A stretch of DNA of 64,000 bases from Tetrahymena thermophila SB210 (taxonomy: Eukaryota > Ciliophora > Oligohymenophorea > Hymenostomatida > Tetrahymenidae), in contig NW_002476522.1 in assembly GCF_000189635.1 (NCBI RefSeq), positions 1-64,000 of the forward strand, read 5' to 3'. Shown piece after piece: positions 13,601 to 25,171 of the stretch. Position 1 is the first letter of the stretch. Every line of letters starts with the position of its first letter. Made by a program: the position numbers and the translations under genes. Under the pieces are notes generated by a model. That model searched no databases. It saw nothing but the letters and a program-made list of their open reading frames with translations, and was not told the DNA's origin.

Positions 13601-15866
13601 CATATAAATAATTTAAAAATATCATTTAACAAACTATTAATTTCATAAATAGCTTACCTTGATTAAGGATTGCAGCTTTTGTTTTATCTCCTTTACTAAT
13701 CAAAATAACTTCACTACCACGAAGACCTACTAAAAGATCTCCTTAACTATTTTCGCAAAGAGATATGACTTTAATTTAGGGAAGCTTTACAGTAAAGCAG
13801 TCTTAAATGTTAAGAGTGCCAATACATTTGTAACTTTCATTCCAAATCATAATATCTCCATTTTTACCACCAGTGATGAATCCATTTCCTTTCTTGCGAT
13901 TAGAAATAGATGTGCATGGTCCATTATGTGCTTTAATGACATTTCCTAAACTTTAGCCTTACCAAGTAAAGATATTACCATTAAACATACCAGTTATGCA
14001 GTCATTATTAATGAATGTTACTGCCATAACTGCTTAAGGTGATTACTTACCCCATATACCTTTTTAACACTTAATTTCTTTACCACCATAAGTGATAAAT
14101 TAAATTTCTTTCATGCATGCAGCTATAATAAGCTTTTCTGTAGGATGGAATTTCAAATGTAAAATTTCAGCTCTTGTGCATCTTCCGCTTGAAACTAAAC
14201 CAGTAGTTTTTGAGTTAATATTCTTCTTAGCTTCAATAGCTGCATCAACATCATATACACAAACTGTATGATAATCATCCAAGGCATTAGCAGCAACTAT
14301 ACGTCCGTCAGGAGAAATACAACAGTTACCAATACCTTTTAAAAGATCTCCAGAAAAAACTATGAGAGTGGACATGTCAGTAGTATTCCAAACACATAAT
14401 AGTGGTTTGGCTCCTACTTAACCTGTCACAACGCGCTCACCATTTTAAGAAATGTCTAAGCAAGTAATATCATCATTGTGTTCAAAATTGAATTGCTATT
14501 TATTTGATTTAGGATCTAATTTAATGCCAACTGCAGCTGTATGATAAATAATTGAATCACCAACTCCAAATTTCAAATTATTTCTTGCATCGTGGCATCT
14601 ATAGCCATGAATATAATCTAAATCTAATGTAGCTTTAGGAGCTTCAGAATCACTCTTTTTTTATTAATAAGTGCTTGGAGGGAAATTCTTACAAATTTTC
14701 CAGCTATCATTTGCACGGAATTAATCACCTTAAAATTTAAAAATAATTATTTAATAATGTGTTAAAAAAAAAATAATTTAAATTTAATATTTATTCTTTA
14801 AAAAATGTTTTTGAAATAAATTATGTTAGTATTAAATAATACGTTTTTAATAATTAATTATAAATTTAATTCAATTAAATTAATTTAAATTTTATCGCTC
14901 ATCTATAAAAATTTTGTTAATTATATTATAAATTAAGTAGCTATTTATTTGTTTATTTATTTATTTACCTTTTTCTTTTACTTCACTTTCAAACTAATCT
15001 GCATCTTCTCCGTCTGCTTTTTCATTATGCTCAATACCACTTTTAATCTTTTCTATTCTTTCATCTCTATCCATGTTTTTTCTATCTAGTTCTATTTCTA
15101 GATCGCTATCACAATCTTCATATTGGTCTTCTTCATAACCCATTTCTGCACGAGTAATAAAACCCATTCTAAACATATAAAACTTAAGATCAGGATCTCT
15201 TTAAAGCATAACTTCCCATTCATCTATACTGAGTTAACCATCTCTGTCTAAATCCCATTTTTTCATTAATGCTTTTGTTTTATTATCTATATCTTCTTCC
15301 TAAATAGACTAATCATCCAAAAACGCTGAGTATTGCATATAAGTACGCACAAATAACTTCAATTCATCAGCTGCGATATTATCTTTTTTACGGATGTTAA
15401 AAATATCATACAATAGTGAAGCGGTTTCCTTTAAAGGAGCTTGACACAAAATAGCAGAGCCGCATGTGAATTTATAAAAATCTACAGTTCCACTGCCCTC
15501 CATATCTAAAAATTCAAAAACCTATAATTTATATTATAAAATTGAAGTTCGTCATAACTGAAAAATAATTGAATTGGTTACCCTCTTAGCTTATTCAAAA
15601 TCACATTTATAAACATTTTTGAGCTTATTTACATCTAAAAACCCTTTGTCATCGCACATCAAACTAAATTTATCTCTAATAATTATTAGTAATAAATTAA
15701 TTCACTCATGAGTCATAAAATTTTCAACTTAAAATGTATGTATTGAGAATTATGTTAAATTATGCTAAACATATTATTTAAAATTTTACTTTAAATAGTT
15801 TATTTGATCTTCTGTAAATCCTTTATAACGGGCTTTTCTAAAATTGCCCATGATTTAGTTACCCAT
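7658..15866 (-). CDS. EF-hand / EML (HELP-WD40) protein with three tandem EML modules
   Basis: Large gene with many small introns, roughly 2,300 residues. Start ATG at 15866 (context AAAATGGG; a second in-frame MGN start lies at 15851); both give an MGN N-terminus suitable for myristoylation, a guess. N-terminal EF-hands: a degenerate loop near 15490 and a canonical DLDRDGQLSIDEW near 15250, with D1, D3, D5, G6 and E12 present. Then three modules each beginning with a HELP-type motif: YIHGYRCHDARNNLKFG (about 14600), TVHGYRHFY (about 12430) and VFGIRTKDQRGNLRY (about 9940), each followed by a long run of WD40-like repeats. EML signatures such as GIWPECADGTDINAV occur near the ends of modules. 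The protein ends with GGEDQCVIIWKVDKK. Three tandem modules match EML5/EML6; EML proteins bind microtubules. The N-terminal EF-hands are not part of standard animal EML5/6. Likely role: axonemal or cortical microtubule scaffold. Confidence 0.88.
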
Positions 15867-16857
15867 TTTATCTAGTTAGTATTTATATTTATTTAAAAAG
15901 GTTTTTTATTAGAACTTGTGCTAATTTTTTAATTAAAATTGATTGTTTTTATAAAAAATATATAACAAAACTCCTTAGTTTTCTTCAAAGTGATATGAAC
16001 TTTTATTTACACAATATGCAATTTTATTTATTGCTGAGAATAATCTATACAAAAAAATACATATTAGCAAATAGGATGAAAAAGATTTCAATAATATAGA
16101 TAATAAATTGTCTTTATGGATGAATGAATAAATGTATTGACTATAACTAAAATAAAGTATAACTCCTTCATTATTATCAACCATATCTTTATTTTTATAT
16201 TTAAAAAAACTCTTTTCAACTGATTGTCTATATCTGTTCCAACTCAAATCATAGTAAATAATCAGTGTACCTCACCGTGTACATAAATATTTTTTATTAT
16301 AGACTTAGAGTACTAAAATTAGCTTTTTTAAATCTTTTTCTTATCAGACATTAAACCTAAATTTTTTTTTCTTTCAAGTTTCATTTTATCAAAACTAATC
16401 AAATATGGTTATTAAACTTCATTTTTAGCTGGTATTTTTTAAAAATGTGTCATTTTAAATTGTTTTCTAATTGCTGAAAAATTAATAAATATTTAAAAAG
16501 ATTTTGAATTAAAATATATCAAAATTAATTAAAAATAATTTAGTGGCTTATTAAAGCAAATTATTTAATTTTAACAATAATAATTTTACAAAAAATAATC
16601 TAATAATTAATAGAATTAAATTGATTATTAAGATAGCTTACATTAGATAATAATTTATACTTTTTAGTATTTTTGAGCTAATTTTAATATTAATAAACTA
16701 TTTTTCTTCTAAACTCAAGTTAAATTAACAAATTTAAAAAATATTTAAATTTTAGTTTTAAACCAATTACAGCAAAATACAAAAAAAGAATAAATAGTTA
16801 AAAAATTACATCAAAGAATATCATACTTCTTTCTTTAGTGAAGCTAAATCAATGTAA
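15867..16857. other. Intergenic between EML-like gene and tRNA genes
   Basis: About 1 kb, AT-rich. It contains the 5' flank of the EML-like gene. A 90-codon standard-code open frame at 15975-16247 on the minus strand has no splice or family support. Nothing else is visible. Confidence 0.5.
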
Positions 16858-16930
16858 TCCCCTATAGTCTAGCAGGTTAGGATAGAAGGTTTTCACCCTT
16901 CAGACCCGGGTTCAAGTCCCGGTGGGGGAA
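16858..16930 (+). tRNA. tRNA-Glu (anticodon UUC), copy 1
   Basis: 73-nt cloverleaf. The acceptor stem TCCCCTA pairs with TGGGGGA and the discriminator is A. The D arm holds the A box TAGTCTAGCAG. The anticodon stem GAAGG/CCTTC encloses loop TTTTCAC, so the anticodon is TTC. The T arm CCGGG-TTCAAGT-CCCGG holds the B box GGTTCAAGTCC. No intron. CCA is not encoded. A T-rich Pol III terminator follows (TTATTTTT). The anticodon reads GAA/GAG Glu codons; it is not one of the ciliate suppressor tRNA-Gln species. Confidence 0.96.
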
Positions 16931-17003
16931 TTATTTTTATAATTTTTATATTTTTTAGCAATTAATATCTTTCTTATTTGAAATTTGTAGTAATATTTCA
17001 TAA

Positions 17004-17076
17004 TCCCCTATAGTCTAGCAGGTTAGGATAGAAGGTTTTCACCCTTCAGACCCGGGTTCAAGTCCCGGTGGGGGAA
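17004..17076 (+). tRNA. tRNA-Glu (anticodon UUC), copy 2
   Basis: Base-for-base identical to the copy at 16858, same strand, 146 bp downstream. The preceding bases TTTCATAA and following bases ATTTTTTGG differ from copy 1, so only the tRNA body is conserved. TTTTTT directly after the gene is a good Pol III terminator. This is either a recent tandem duplication with rapidly drifting flanks or gene conversion. Confidence 0.96.
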
Positions 17077-17512
17077 ATTTTTTGGATTTTAAATATAGCT
17101 TAACATTTAATGCAATTAAATTTTTATTAAAAAAAAGTTAAATAATTAAATAATAATATTCATTTTTATTCATTAATATAAAAATTTGGTGTATTTATTT
17201 TTCCATCATGAGCTATCTAAAATGATTCAATTTTAATATTTATTTCTATTAACAAATCAAAATTAAATTCTTCTTAATAATTAATAAGTAAAAAATTTTG
17301 GAAACTTTTGAAATTATTTAAAATAATATTAATTTTTTACTTAATTTTTGAATAAAAATAAAATTAAACTAATTTTTAATAATAAAATTATATAAAACAT
17401 ATATAATAAATATATATTTGTTTAATTTATTAAGTAGAAAGATAGATAAACAAAGCTTTGGATACATTTTTTATTTTGAAAAATTAAAATTCAGTAGTTA
17501 CATTTTAGATTA
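17077..17512. other. Intergenic, 3' flank of cofactor E gene
   Basis: AT-rich sequence with no feature seen besides the tRNA terminator at its left edge. Confidence 0.5.
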
Positions 17513-19650
17513 TCAATCTAATTAATCGACTATTAGAGTTGAATTATCTTTAATTCCATAGAAACCTAAAGTTTTATGATCTTCATCTAAGATTTCATTT
17601 GGATCATGCTAGTTAACTCTGTATTTTAAAATTAGCTTGTCGTTTGGAATACCGTATAACTTGCTTAAAACATTTTTTAAGCTTAAAATGGATGTGTTAT
17701 CAGGGAATTTTTTGCTTTTATTAGGTTTTCCTAGTTGAGGTCCTGCTGCAGCTATAAGATTTAACTAAACCATGACATTTTTAGGGGCTGAGTCTTCTGT
17801 AATATTTTTAGGTTCTTCTGGCTATTACTCGTAAGGGTTACCATACTTATGTAATAGTTTACCGTGGTTTGGATGCTCCTTAGCAGCCCATTCAAGGAAT
17901 TACTAAAGATTATACTTGTAATAAACTTATCCAGTTAGGTTAAAATAGTCATCAAAAGTTCTTCTCAAGTAGAAAATTTCACAGTCCTTTCTTTCGTATT
18001 TCTTTAGATTTGAACCATTAATTATATTGAGATTTGGGCATTCTGCAACAGCTCTTTGGCGGACATAAGATTTTCCACACTTATCACCAATAGGATTATG
18101 CTTAATATTTAAATAAGTTAGGTTGGGAAATTTAGATAGCTAGGTAAAAATAATTGGATCTTCAATCAGGTTAGACTCTAAAGATATGTGAGTGATGCTT
18201 TCATAGACTTCAAGATTACCCAATTAAGTTAACTTGTTCTTGTTAAGAATGAGTTTTTAGAGCTTAGAAAGTTTATTTAAATGAACTTTAAGTCCCTCAA
18301 TGTTATCCAATTCTGTGTTTTCTAAATTAAGCAAAGTTAAATTTTTTAAGTCTTCATCTCTGTAAGTAAAATTTTCAAAATCTGTCATATTATTTCTGCA
18401 TAAAAACAACTCTTCTAGAGCTGGGAAAGCAGGCAAGAAACGACTTACTTATGTCCAATTTAAATTGCAATCAATTACGATAAGTGTTTTGAGTGAATGG
18501 AATACTCCCATAGGAGTAACATCTTTAATCCTTGTATAATTACTCCAGCACATAAGAGTATTTTCCTCTACATCTTTAGAATATCTTTCTGAAACATTTC
18601 TCTCTAATGGCATGAGCTTGTTACTAGTGATAGAAAGACTCTCTAATTATTCTAATTCGTAGCCTATTTAGAAAACCTAATCCCAGTCAAAAAGCAAATT
18701 CTTTTCCAAAGAGAGTGTTTTTAAATTTGGAAGCAATCTTCTCAAGTAATTTGAATGACCTAAATCAGAAATGCATACTTCCTACAAAGACATCTCAGTC
18801 AACTCAGTTATATTATTAAGTCTATTCCAAATCTTATCAAAGCCGTAAAATTGTACCATCTTTTTATGCTTCTTAAATGTTTCAAAATAGGCTTCCTCAT
18901 CCATTTCTACTTAAATTACTTTCTTAATTTATTCTTCACCACGCTTTTACTCTTCCTCCTCTTTCAGCTTCTCAGAATTTATTTCTTATTATACTGAGTC
19001 CGGAAGGTTCTCAACTTCAGTTTTTAGCACCTGCTTTTTATACTTTCTATCAACTTAATCTGTTTAATTTGAATATATTTTAATCAATAACCATTTTATC
19101 ATAACATACATAAAGAAAAAAAAAGAATTATATTGCTTATTTTAAATTCTATATATATACCTTGTATTTGCTATTTGAGGTTTTAAGGAATATTTTCTTT
19201 AAAGTATTTAGCTAATATACCATCTAAAATATCAATACCAATGCTAACTTTTTCATATTTTACTAGAGTTCCTGAGTTTTTATCATCTTTTGTTTAAAAA
19301 TATTAAGTTCCTTTTACAGTTCCATTATGTCTTCCTCTAGTTTCATCATCCCATTCTACTCCAAACCATAGTTAATTTTCGCTATTTGCAGGTCTTCCTT
19401 CATGTAAAAGAGGTCCGCTGTATTTAATTGTTCCATAGAAACTTTGGCACTCAACTCTTCTATTTAAATATTGGTGACTTTTGCTAAGTAAAACAGAATG
19501 ATCTTCTGATTTACTTTCAGACTCAGACAATTGCTAATTTTGAGCTTCTAACTTTTCAGTCTTAATTTCTGATTTTTACTAAGTATCTGCTTAAATTTCC
19601 TTCAATACTTGAGTCTCTTTCAATTCTGTTTATTACTATTGGTTCTCCAT
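17513..19650 (-). CDS. TBCE: Tubulin-folding cofactor E (TBCE)
   Basis: Chaperone that, with cofactors C and D, completes folding of the alpha/beta-tubulin heterodimer. Two exons (19650-19161 and 19059-17513; intron 19060-19160) join to 2037 nt, 678 residues. Order of domains: a Q/E/S-rich start of ~80 residues; a CAP-Gly domain with GTIKYSGPL, WFGVEWDDETRGRHNG and GTQYF, which follows the TBCE pattern WLGVEWD..RGKH.G; a charged linker (residues about 165-220); a leucine-rich-repeat array (residues about 240-500, e.g. NLKTLSLEKNLLF, KLQKLILNKNKLTQLGNL, NLTYLNIKHNPIGDK, then AVAECPNLNIING); and a C-terminal ubiquitin-like domain ending TLGFYGIKDNSTLIVDQLD. This CAP-Gly/LRR/Ubl order is diagnostic. 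The ATG at 19650 is the first in frame. All three domains look complete. Confidence 0.95.
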
Positions 19651-20300
19651 ATTTTTTAAATGCAATTTTTTTAAGTACAAAATAGTCTAATTGTATGAAT
19701 GATTAGATTGTTTTATTTATTAAATTTCTGATAATTGTTATGCGATTAAGCAAATTTAAATAAATCTGAGACTTTTCTATATATCAGATTTACAAAGGAG
19801 ATACACTTTTTAAATTTTTCAAAAATTAAATAATTTTCATAATTATCACAATTTATATGTTCTAATTAATTTATAAAAATATCTTTCTTTATCTTTCATT
19901 AAAAAATAATTATCTCATATGTTTTCTATGTTTTTTTCTTCATCTCTTATTATCTATATATATGTGTATGTATTTCAAGTAATACCTAATCAATCCTACT
20001 TTCTATTTATTAAATTTTCTTTCTATATAAAAACTAGAATGAAACTTATTTTAATTTTTTATATTTTAAAATATTTAAAAATTCTATTAAAAAACTAGCA
20101 TTAAATTTTATAAAATAGATTATTTTTTAATTTAATTCATAAACAAAGTGACTTTTTTGTATTATTACTTTTAATAAAATAATAAAATTTGACTTTATGA
20201 TATAAAAAAATAAAACAGAAAATTACTATATTTTAAATATTATATGTAGAGAGTTATATAACATTATTTTTTTTCATTTTTGATGAAAATAATGATCAAA
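19651..20300. other. Intergenic, 5' flank of TBCE
   Basis: AT-rich, with no codon-like structure I can support. It contains the TBCE promoter region and, at its right edge, possibly the 3' end of the LRR gene. Confidence 0.45.
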
Positions 20301-23300
20301 GTAGATCTGAAAAATATAAATATATTAATTAGTATTATTTATTTATTTACAAATTAATCAAATTCATTTTTTTAGTTTATTACAGTAATTAAATAAATAT
20401 ATAGAGAGGTAACTATTTATACTAAGACAACAATATATTAGGGCATTTTTATAAAGTTAACAAACACTTTTTATATTTAATAAATTTGCATAATTTAAAT
20501 TGTTAGTTTTTGAATTATTTATTTGTCAATTTCAAGCACTTTTATTTAACATAATTAACCTCTTTTATTTTTTAATTAGTGCACATCTTATCTTTTAATG
20601 TCTTAATTTAATCTATTCTCTCCTAATTTTATTAATTTTATTTATTTAAATGTTTCAAATTAGTGAATATTCAATTTTAATAATTTTTAAATAACTATTC
20701 TAAGAAGTTTTATGTTTGAAATTGAGATATTTATTATAATTTAGAGTATTAGATTAAATATTTATTATATTTATTCATGATAACTTAAAAAAATTAATAA
20801 TAATTTTTACTGTTACTGATCGTAATAAAATTGCCAATCTTAAATATATAAATGCAAAACTTTGAGATTTTTCAGTCTTGATAAGTAATTGCTAATTTCT
20901 TGTTCAATTTTGCTTTCAAAACAATTGTCACTATATAAATACAAAGTATTAATTTAATTACTTAGATAAAAAAATAACCTAGAAATAATTAAAAAAAACA
21001 TAAACCTGTAAATTTAATTAAAAAATTTAACAATTTTATTTAAAATTTACAGTTTTATAATTAGAAAATAAAAAAACAATATCTACTCAACCAATTAATT
21101 GTGTAAACTTTACAAAAAAAGTATATTTTAATATATTTAGATTTAAAAAAAGAATTTTACCTTAAATTTAAATCTAAATTCAAATATGAGAGATTATTTA
21201 GATGCGACAAAGATTCAAATAAATTTATTGCATTCTATAAATCTATTAAATTGCGACTTAAAAATTTTAGAAAAATTTAATTAATATCAATTTAAAAAAA
21301 AATAAAATGTAAATAAATTTATTCACATAAATCAATAAATAAACTAAAATATAAGATTTTTACTTTAAATAAAGTACTAATTTCTAAAGATTACTAAAGC
21401 AAGATAGATTTGATTAGAATTATATTGTAATTATTTCCTTTAATTAATTTTCTCTTTTATATTTTAAATACTTAGATTAATTAATAAATTTTTTATTTAT
21501 AAAAGATTATTTCATAAAAGAAAATGAATAAATATAATTAAGTAAGCCATAAATAACTAAGTCAATATAAACTAGTAATATTTTTAAAAGTTAATTGCTT
21601 AGGTTATTGATGAAGCATAGATATTAATCTAAAAAGTAAAAAAATAATATTTACCTCAAGTTTAATTATACAGATGAAAGTTTAGGGCATTTTAATAAAT
21701 TAGAAAATAAATTATGTGCATGCAACTCATTAATTTTGTTATAGCTTTTTGTATATTCAAAATTAGTTTATTATTTTTTGTTTATTGAAAATAAAAGCAA
21801 ATTTTTGAAAAAAGCAAATAAAATTGTTTATCTACCCCAAACTAAGATGAAATATTTCAAGTAAATTTTAGTTTTATAAAATAATAAATGATAGATTGAT
21901 TGTTTATCTTAAATATGTATCCAAAAAAGAAAGAAATATTTTTTACCTCAAGTTTAAATTCAACTACTAAAGGCTAGGAAATTTTGATATATCAGAAAAT
22001 AAATCTAATATATTAGAATCTATAATATTGTTTTTGCTTTTTGTATATTAAAAATGATTTTATATTTAATTAATACTGAATAAAAAATAAATTTTTTAAT
22101 AGCAAAGAAAAATTGTTTGTTTACCTCAAATTTAGATATAAGTTTTGTAAATTAGATATTTAAGATAAAGCCTAGATTAATTTTTAAACCTCAGCAGAAT
22201 TAATATTGTTTTAACTATTTAATATTTTTTAATAGAAAGAATATTTTGATTATTCTCAAATAAAATAATTTAAAAAAGAAATAAAGATTTTAATTTATTT
22301 GTCAAAATTTTTGATAAAATAAAATTAAAATAAATATCTTTTACCAAAAAGAAAATGTAAGATCTGTTGGATTAATAGAATCTGGTATAATTGAAAATAA
22401 ATCTTAGAATCCTTAAGGCTTAATATTATTTTAACTGGATATTTTAGGAAGGAATATTTTTATAAAGATAAGATATTTTTTAAAAATTAATGTCAATATT
22501 ATTTTATTCAGTAATTTACTCAAAATTTATCGCAATTTTCTAGACCTTTTAGCAATTTTTTAAAGCTTAAATAAATTATGATAAACTCGTTGCTCCAAGA
22601 TAAGTCTAACTTTTAAAAATAAAAAAAATTTGACATAAAACATTATAAGAAAAAAAATAAAAAAGTAACTCCTCTAAATTAAAGTCTAATTAATTTAAGG
22701 TAAAATCTAATGTAAGATTTCAAAAATAATAAATACTTTTTTGAAATGAGACTAAAATTACAGGAAAAGTTTTTATTTCAGAAATTTGGTAAAAATTATT
22801 TCTTTCTGACCTTAACTTAGAGGATTACTAGTAATTTTTATTAAAATATCCAAAGTTTAAAAAATGCAAATTCAGTAAATTCATATAATTTATCATTATT
22901 ATTCTAAATAGATTAATTAAAAATAACCATTTTCAGTCATATACTAAAGTTTTATTGTGAATAATAAATTGCAGTATGTTACTTACAGTTTTTGGTATTA
23001 TACAAATGAATGAGGTAATTCAAGTTTATCAGCTAATTACTAACATATTTCTTAGAAAAAATTAATAAATAATTTATACCTTAGATTCATATTCAATATC
23101 TATAGATTAGTTAATTTTGATAATGCTTAAGCAAGATATTATAAACCTTTTGATCCAATACTGTTTTAACTTTAATATTTTTATATTAATTTATTTTTAT
23201 TAATTGAATTTAGTAAATTCATAAATTTTTAATAAAAATAAATAAAATATCTATTTGTTACCCAAGGTCTAATTCCAAAGTTTCTAAAAAAGTATAATTT

Positions 23301-23559
23301 TCTAATGTTAAAGCCAAATTATAAGCTGAATTTTCTCCTAGATTATTCTAGCTTTAAAAATTTTAAACATTAATCAATTTATAAAATCCTTTCATTTTTC
23401 ACTCATAAATATAAAAAATTAGATTTCAGAAACTATAAAATAATTTTTGCAATATTTAATTATAAAAAAATGTATTTTTATTACAAAAGATTAAGATTTA
23501 GTGCTTGAAGATTTGTACATTTAGCTAAGCTAGAATTTATAAGTAAAAAGCCATTGTTT
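20300..23559 (-). CDS. Leucine-rich-repeat protein, one repeat per exon (ends unresolved)
   Basis: Minus-strand exons, each encoding one LRR of the ribonuclease-inhibitor-like kind: S-x-N-x-I at the start and LxxLxLxLR at the end. Exons (plus coordinates): 23485-23559 (75 nt), 23262-23351, 23080-23169, 22345-22434, 22125-22214, 21947-22036, 21655-21744 (all exactly 90 nt), 21161-21256 (96 nt), and a last one from 20930 downward. Each has an AG acceptor and a GTAA/GTAT donor (GTAA at most) in the same phase 2, so the reading frame is continuous. Examples are LAKCTNLQALNLNL, LAQALSKLTNLQILNMNLR and LIQALSQISNLQNLYLNLR. I could not find a convincing start codon upstream of 23559 (a damaged repeat lies near 23740), and the last exon stays open below 20700, so both gene ends are approximate. 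Function unknown; it may be a protein-binding scaffold. It could be a partly decayed gene. Confidence 0.65.
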
Positions 23560-25171
23560 CTAATATTTTATTTTCTTTAAATAATAAATAATAATCTCTT
23601 AAAATATATTAAAATACCAAAAAAAATAGATATTCGTTTTTTAAAAAAATTCATTTTTTTTAAAGATAAATAAATTAATTATTTAAAATAACTTAATAAA
23701 TTAAAAGCTTTTTTTAATGTAATAAACTAATTATACTCAAAGCTAAGACAAAGCTTTGATAGAGTTCTACAGTATTATTCAGAGCTTAAAAACTTTTGTT
23801 TCAAAAAAAGTTAATCTATAATCAAATAAGTTAATAATATACATCAGCCATATTAAATTATAACTATTTCTACTCTTACATTATGTTTGATTTTTTTCTT
23901 AATATTTGTAAAATATGTTACTTTTTTACTTATTATTTTTGTTAATAATTAATCTCAATTTTATTAATTTAATTAATTGTGCTTTATTTTAAAAATTTAA
24001 AAGGAATTCTTCTATTTTTTATAAGACGGGAGCAATCTTTTAAATATTATTAATGATATTTATTATTTATTTAAAAAAATTACTCAATACTATTTGTAAA
24101 TTTTCTGAACATTCATGATTTTAAAATATATTTAAATGGTAATTCTAATTTTATTAAAAATAGAGATAAAAGCACACTGCAAGTATAATGATTTAAATTA
24201 GACACTGTCAATTTTGAAATGGCCTAATAATATTAAACAAAATAAAAAATTCTAAATGTTTAAATAAGTGTGGTGGTTTCGAATATATGAATTTTTATAT
24301 TAATCATTACTTAGATATTTTTGCTGAATTTTTGGAGATCTATGTTATGTAATTTATTGAATTGAATATTTGATGCTGAAATGGTTTTTAATAAAATTTT
24401 CATTCATTTTAAATAATAAATATTCTCTTACTTAATAAATATTATTAATTTTTAGGTATTATAATTTTCTTCATTATTTTAAATTTCCAATATATTTACA
24501 AAAACTTTATTTGTATTAAATTTAAAATATTTATTTTTTTTTATCAAATAATTTAAATCTAAATTTTGAAATTCCTTTCAAATATGAATGGATAAGTCTT
24601 TTATAAACCAATTTTTATAGTATGATATTTTATTAAATGTTCTAAACAGATATTAACTTAGATTCAGATAATATAGATTTTTGTCAAATAAATATAATTT
24701 TTTTAATTAAATCATAAAAAAATTTATAGGTCCTAAGCCAATTTCAAAACAATTTTTTTTATTACTTTTAGATTTTCTTTTAATTTTGTACTTGAAAAAA
24801 TTATCCAACAATAAATATCTTTTTAATTACCAAAATATGTAAAGTGTAAATTAATTTAATGTTTAAAATAATAAATAAATGCCATGAAAGAATTAATGTA
24901 TAAATGAAAAAAAATTAATAAAAGAATATTTAGCTTTTTAATTTAATAACAAAATATATTAAAATGTCTTTAAAAATATATGAAGATTATTTTAACACCT
25001 AAAGTTATTGAGATTTTTCTATTTTTCTATGCTCACTTGTCTAATCGTCTAAAAAAATTAATATATATTTAATTTAGTTTAATTGTGCATTAGTATCTAG
25101 CTTTTTAAATAATTAATTATTGATATTAATTATCAAGCGAAAAAATAATTAAGTAGAAAATCAATCAAAAG
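23560..25171. other. Intergenic; decayed LRR exon and conserved 5' flank of Cys-rich gene
   Basis: Near 23740 the minus strand shows an AG acceptor followed by a frame ending LSKLCLSFE, like a truncated LRR exon without a donor. At 24960-25170 is a block shared with the flanks upstream of the genes at 30624 and 34562 (ATTTTAACACCTAAA.TTATTGAGA and ATCGTCTAAAAAAAT). The rest is AT-rich without visible content. Confidence 0.45.

Noticed and set aside
15975..16247. 90-codon minus-strand frame upstream of the EML-like gene.
   Set aside because: Aromatic/Lys-rich, no splice context, no recognisable motif; expected by chance in AT-rich spacer with a single permitted stop.
16858..17076. Possibility that the tRNAs are suppressor tRNA-Gln genes that read UAA/UAG.
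   Set aside because: The anticodon loop TTTTCAC gives UUC, which reads Glu codons, not UUA or CUA.
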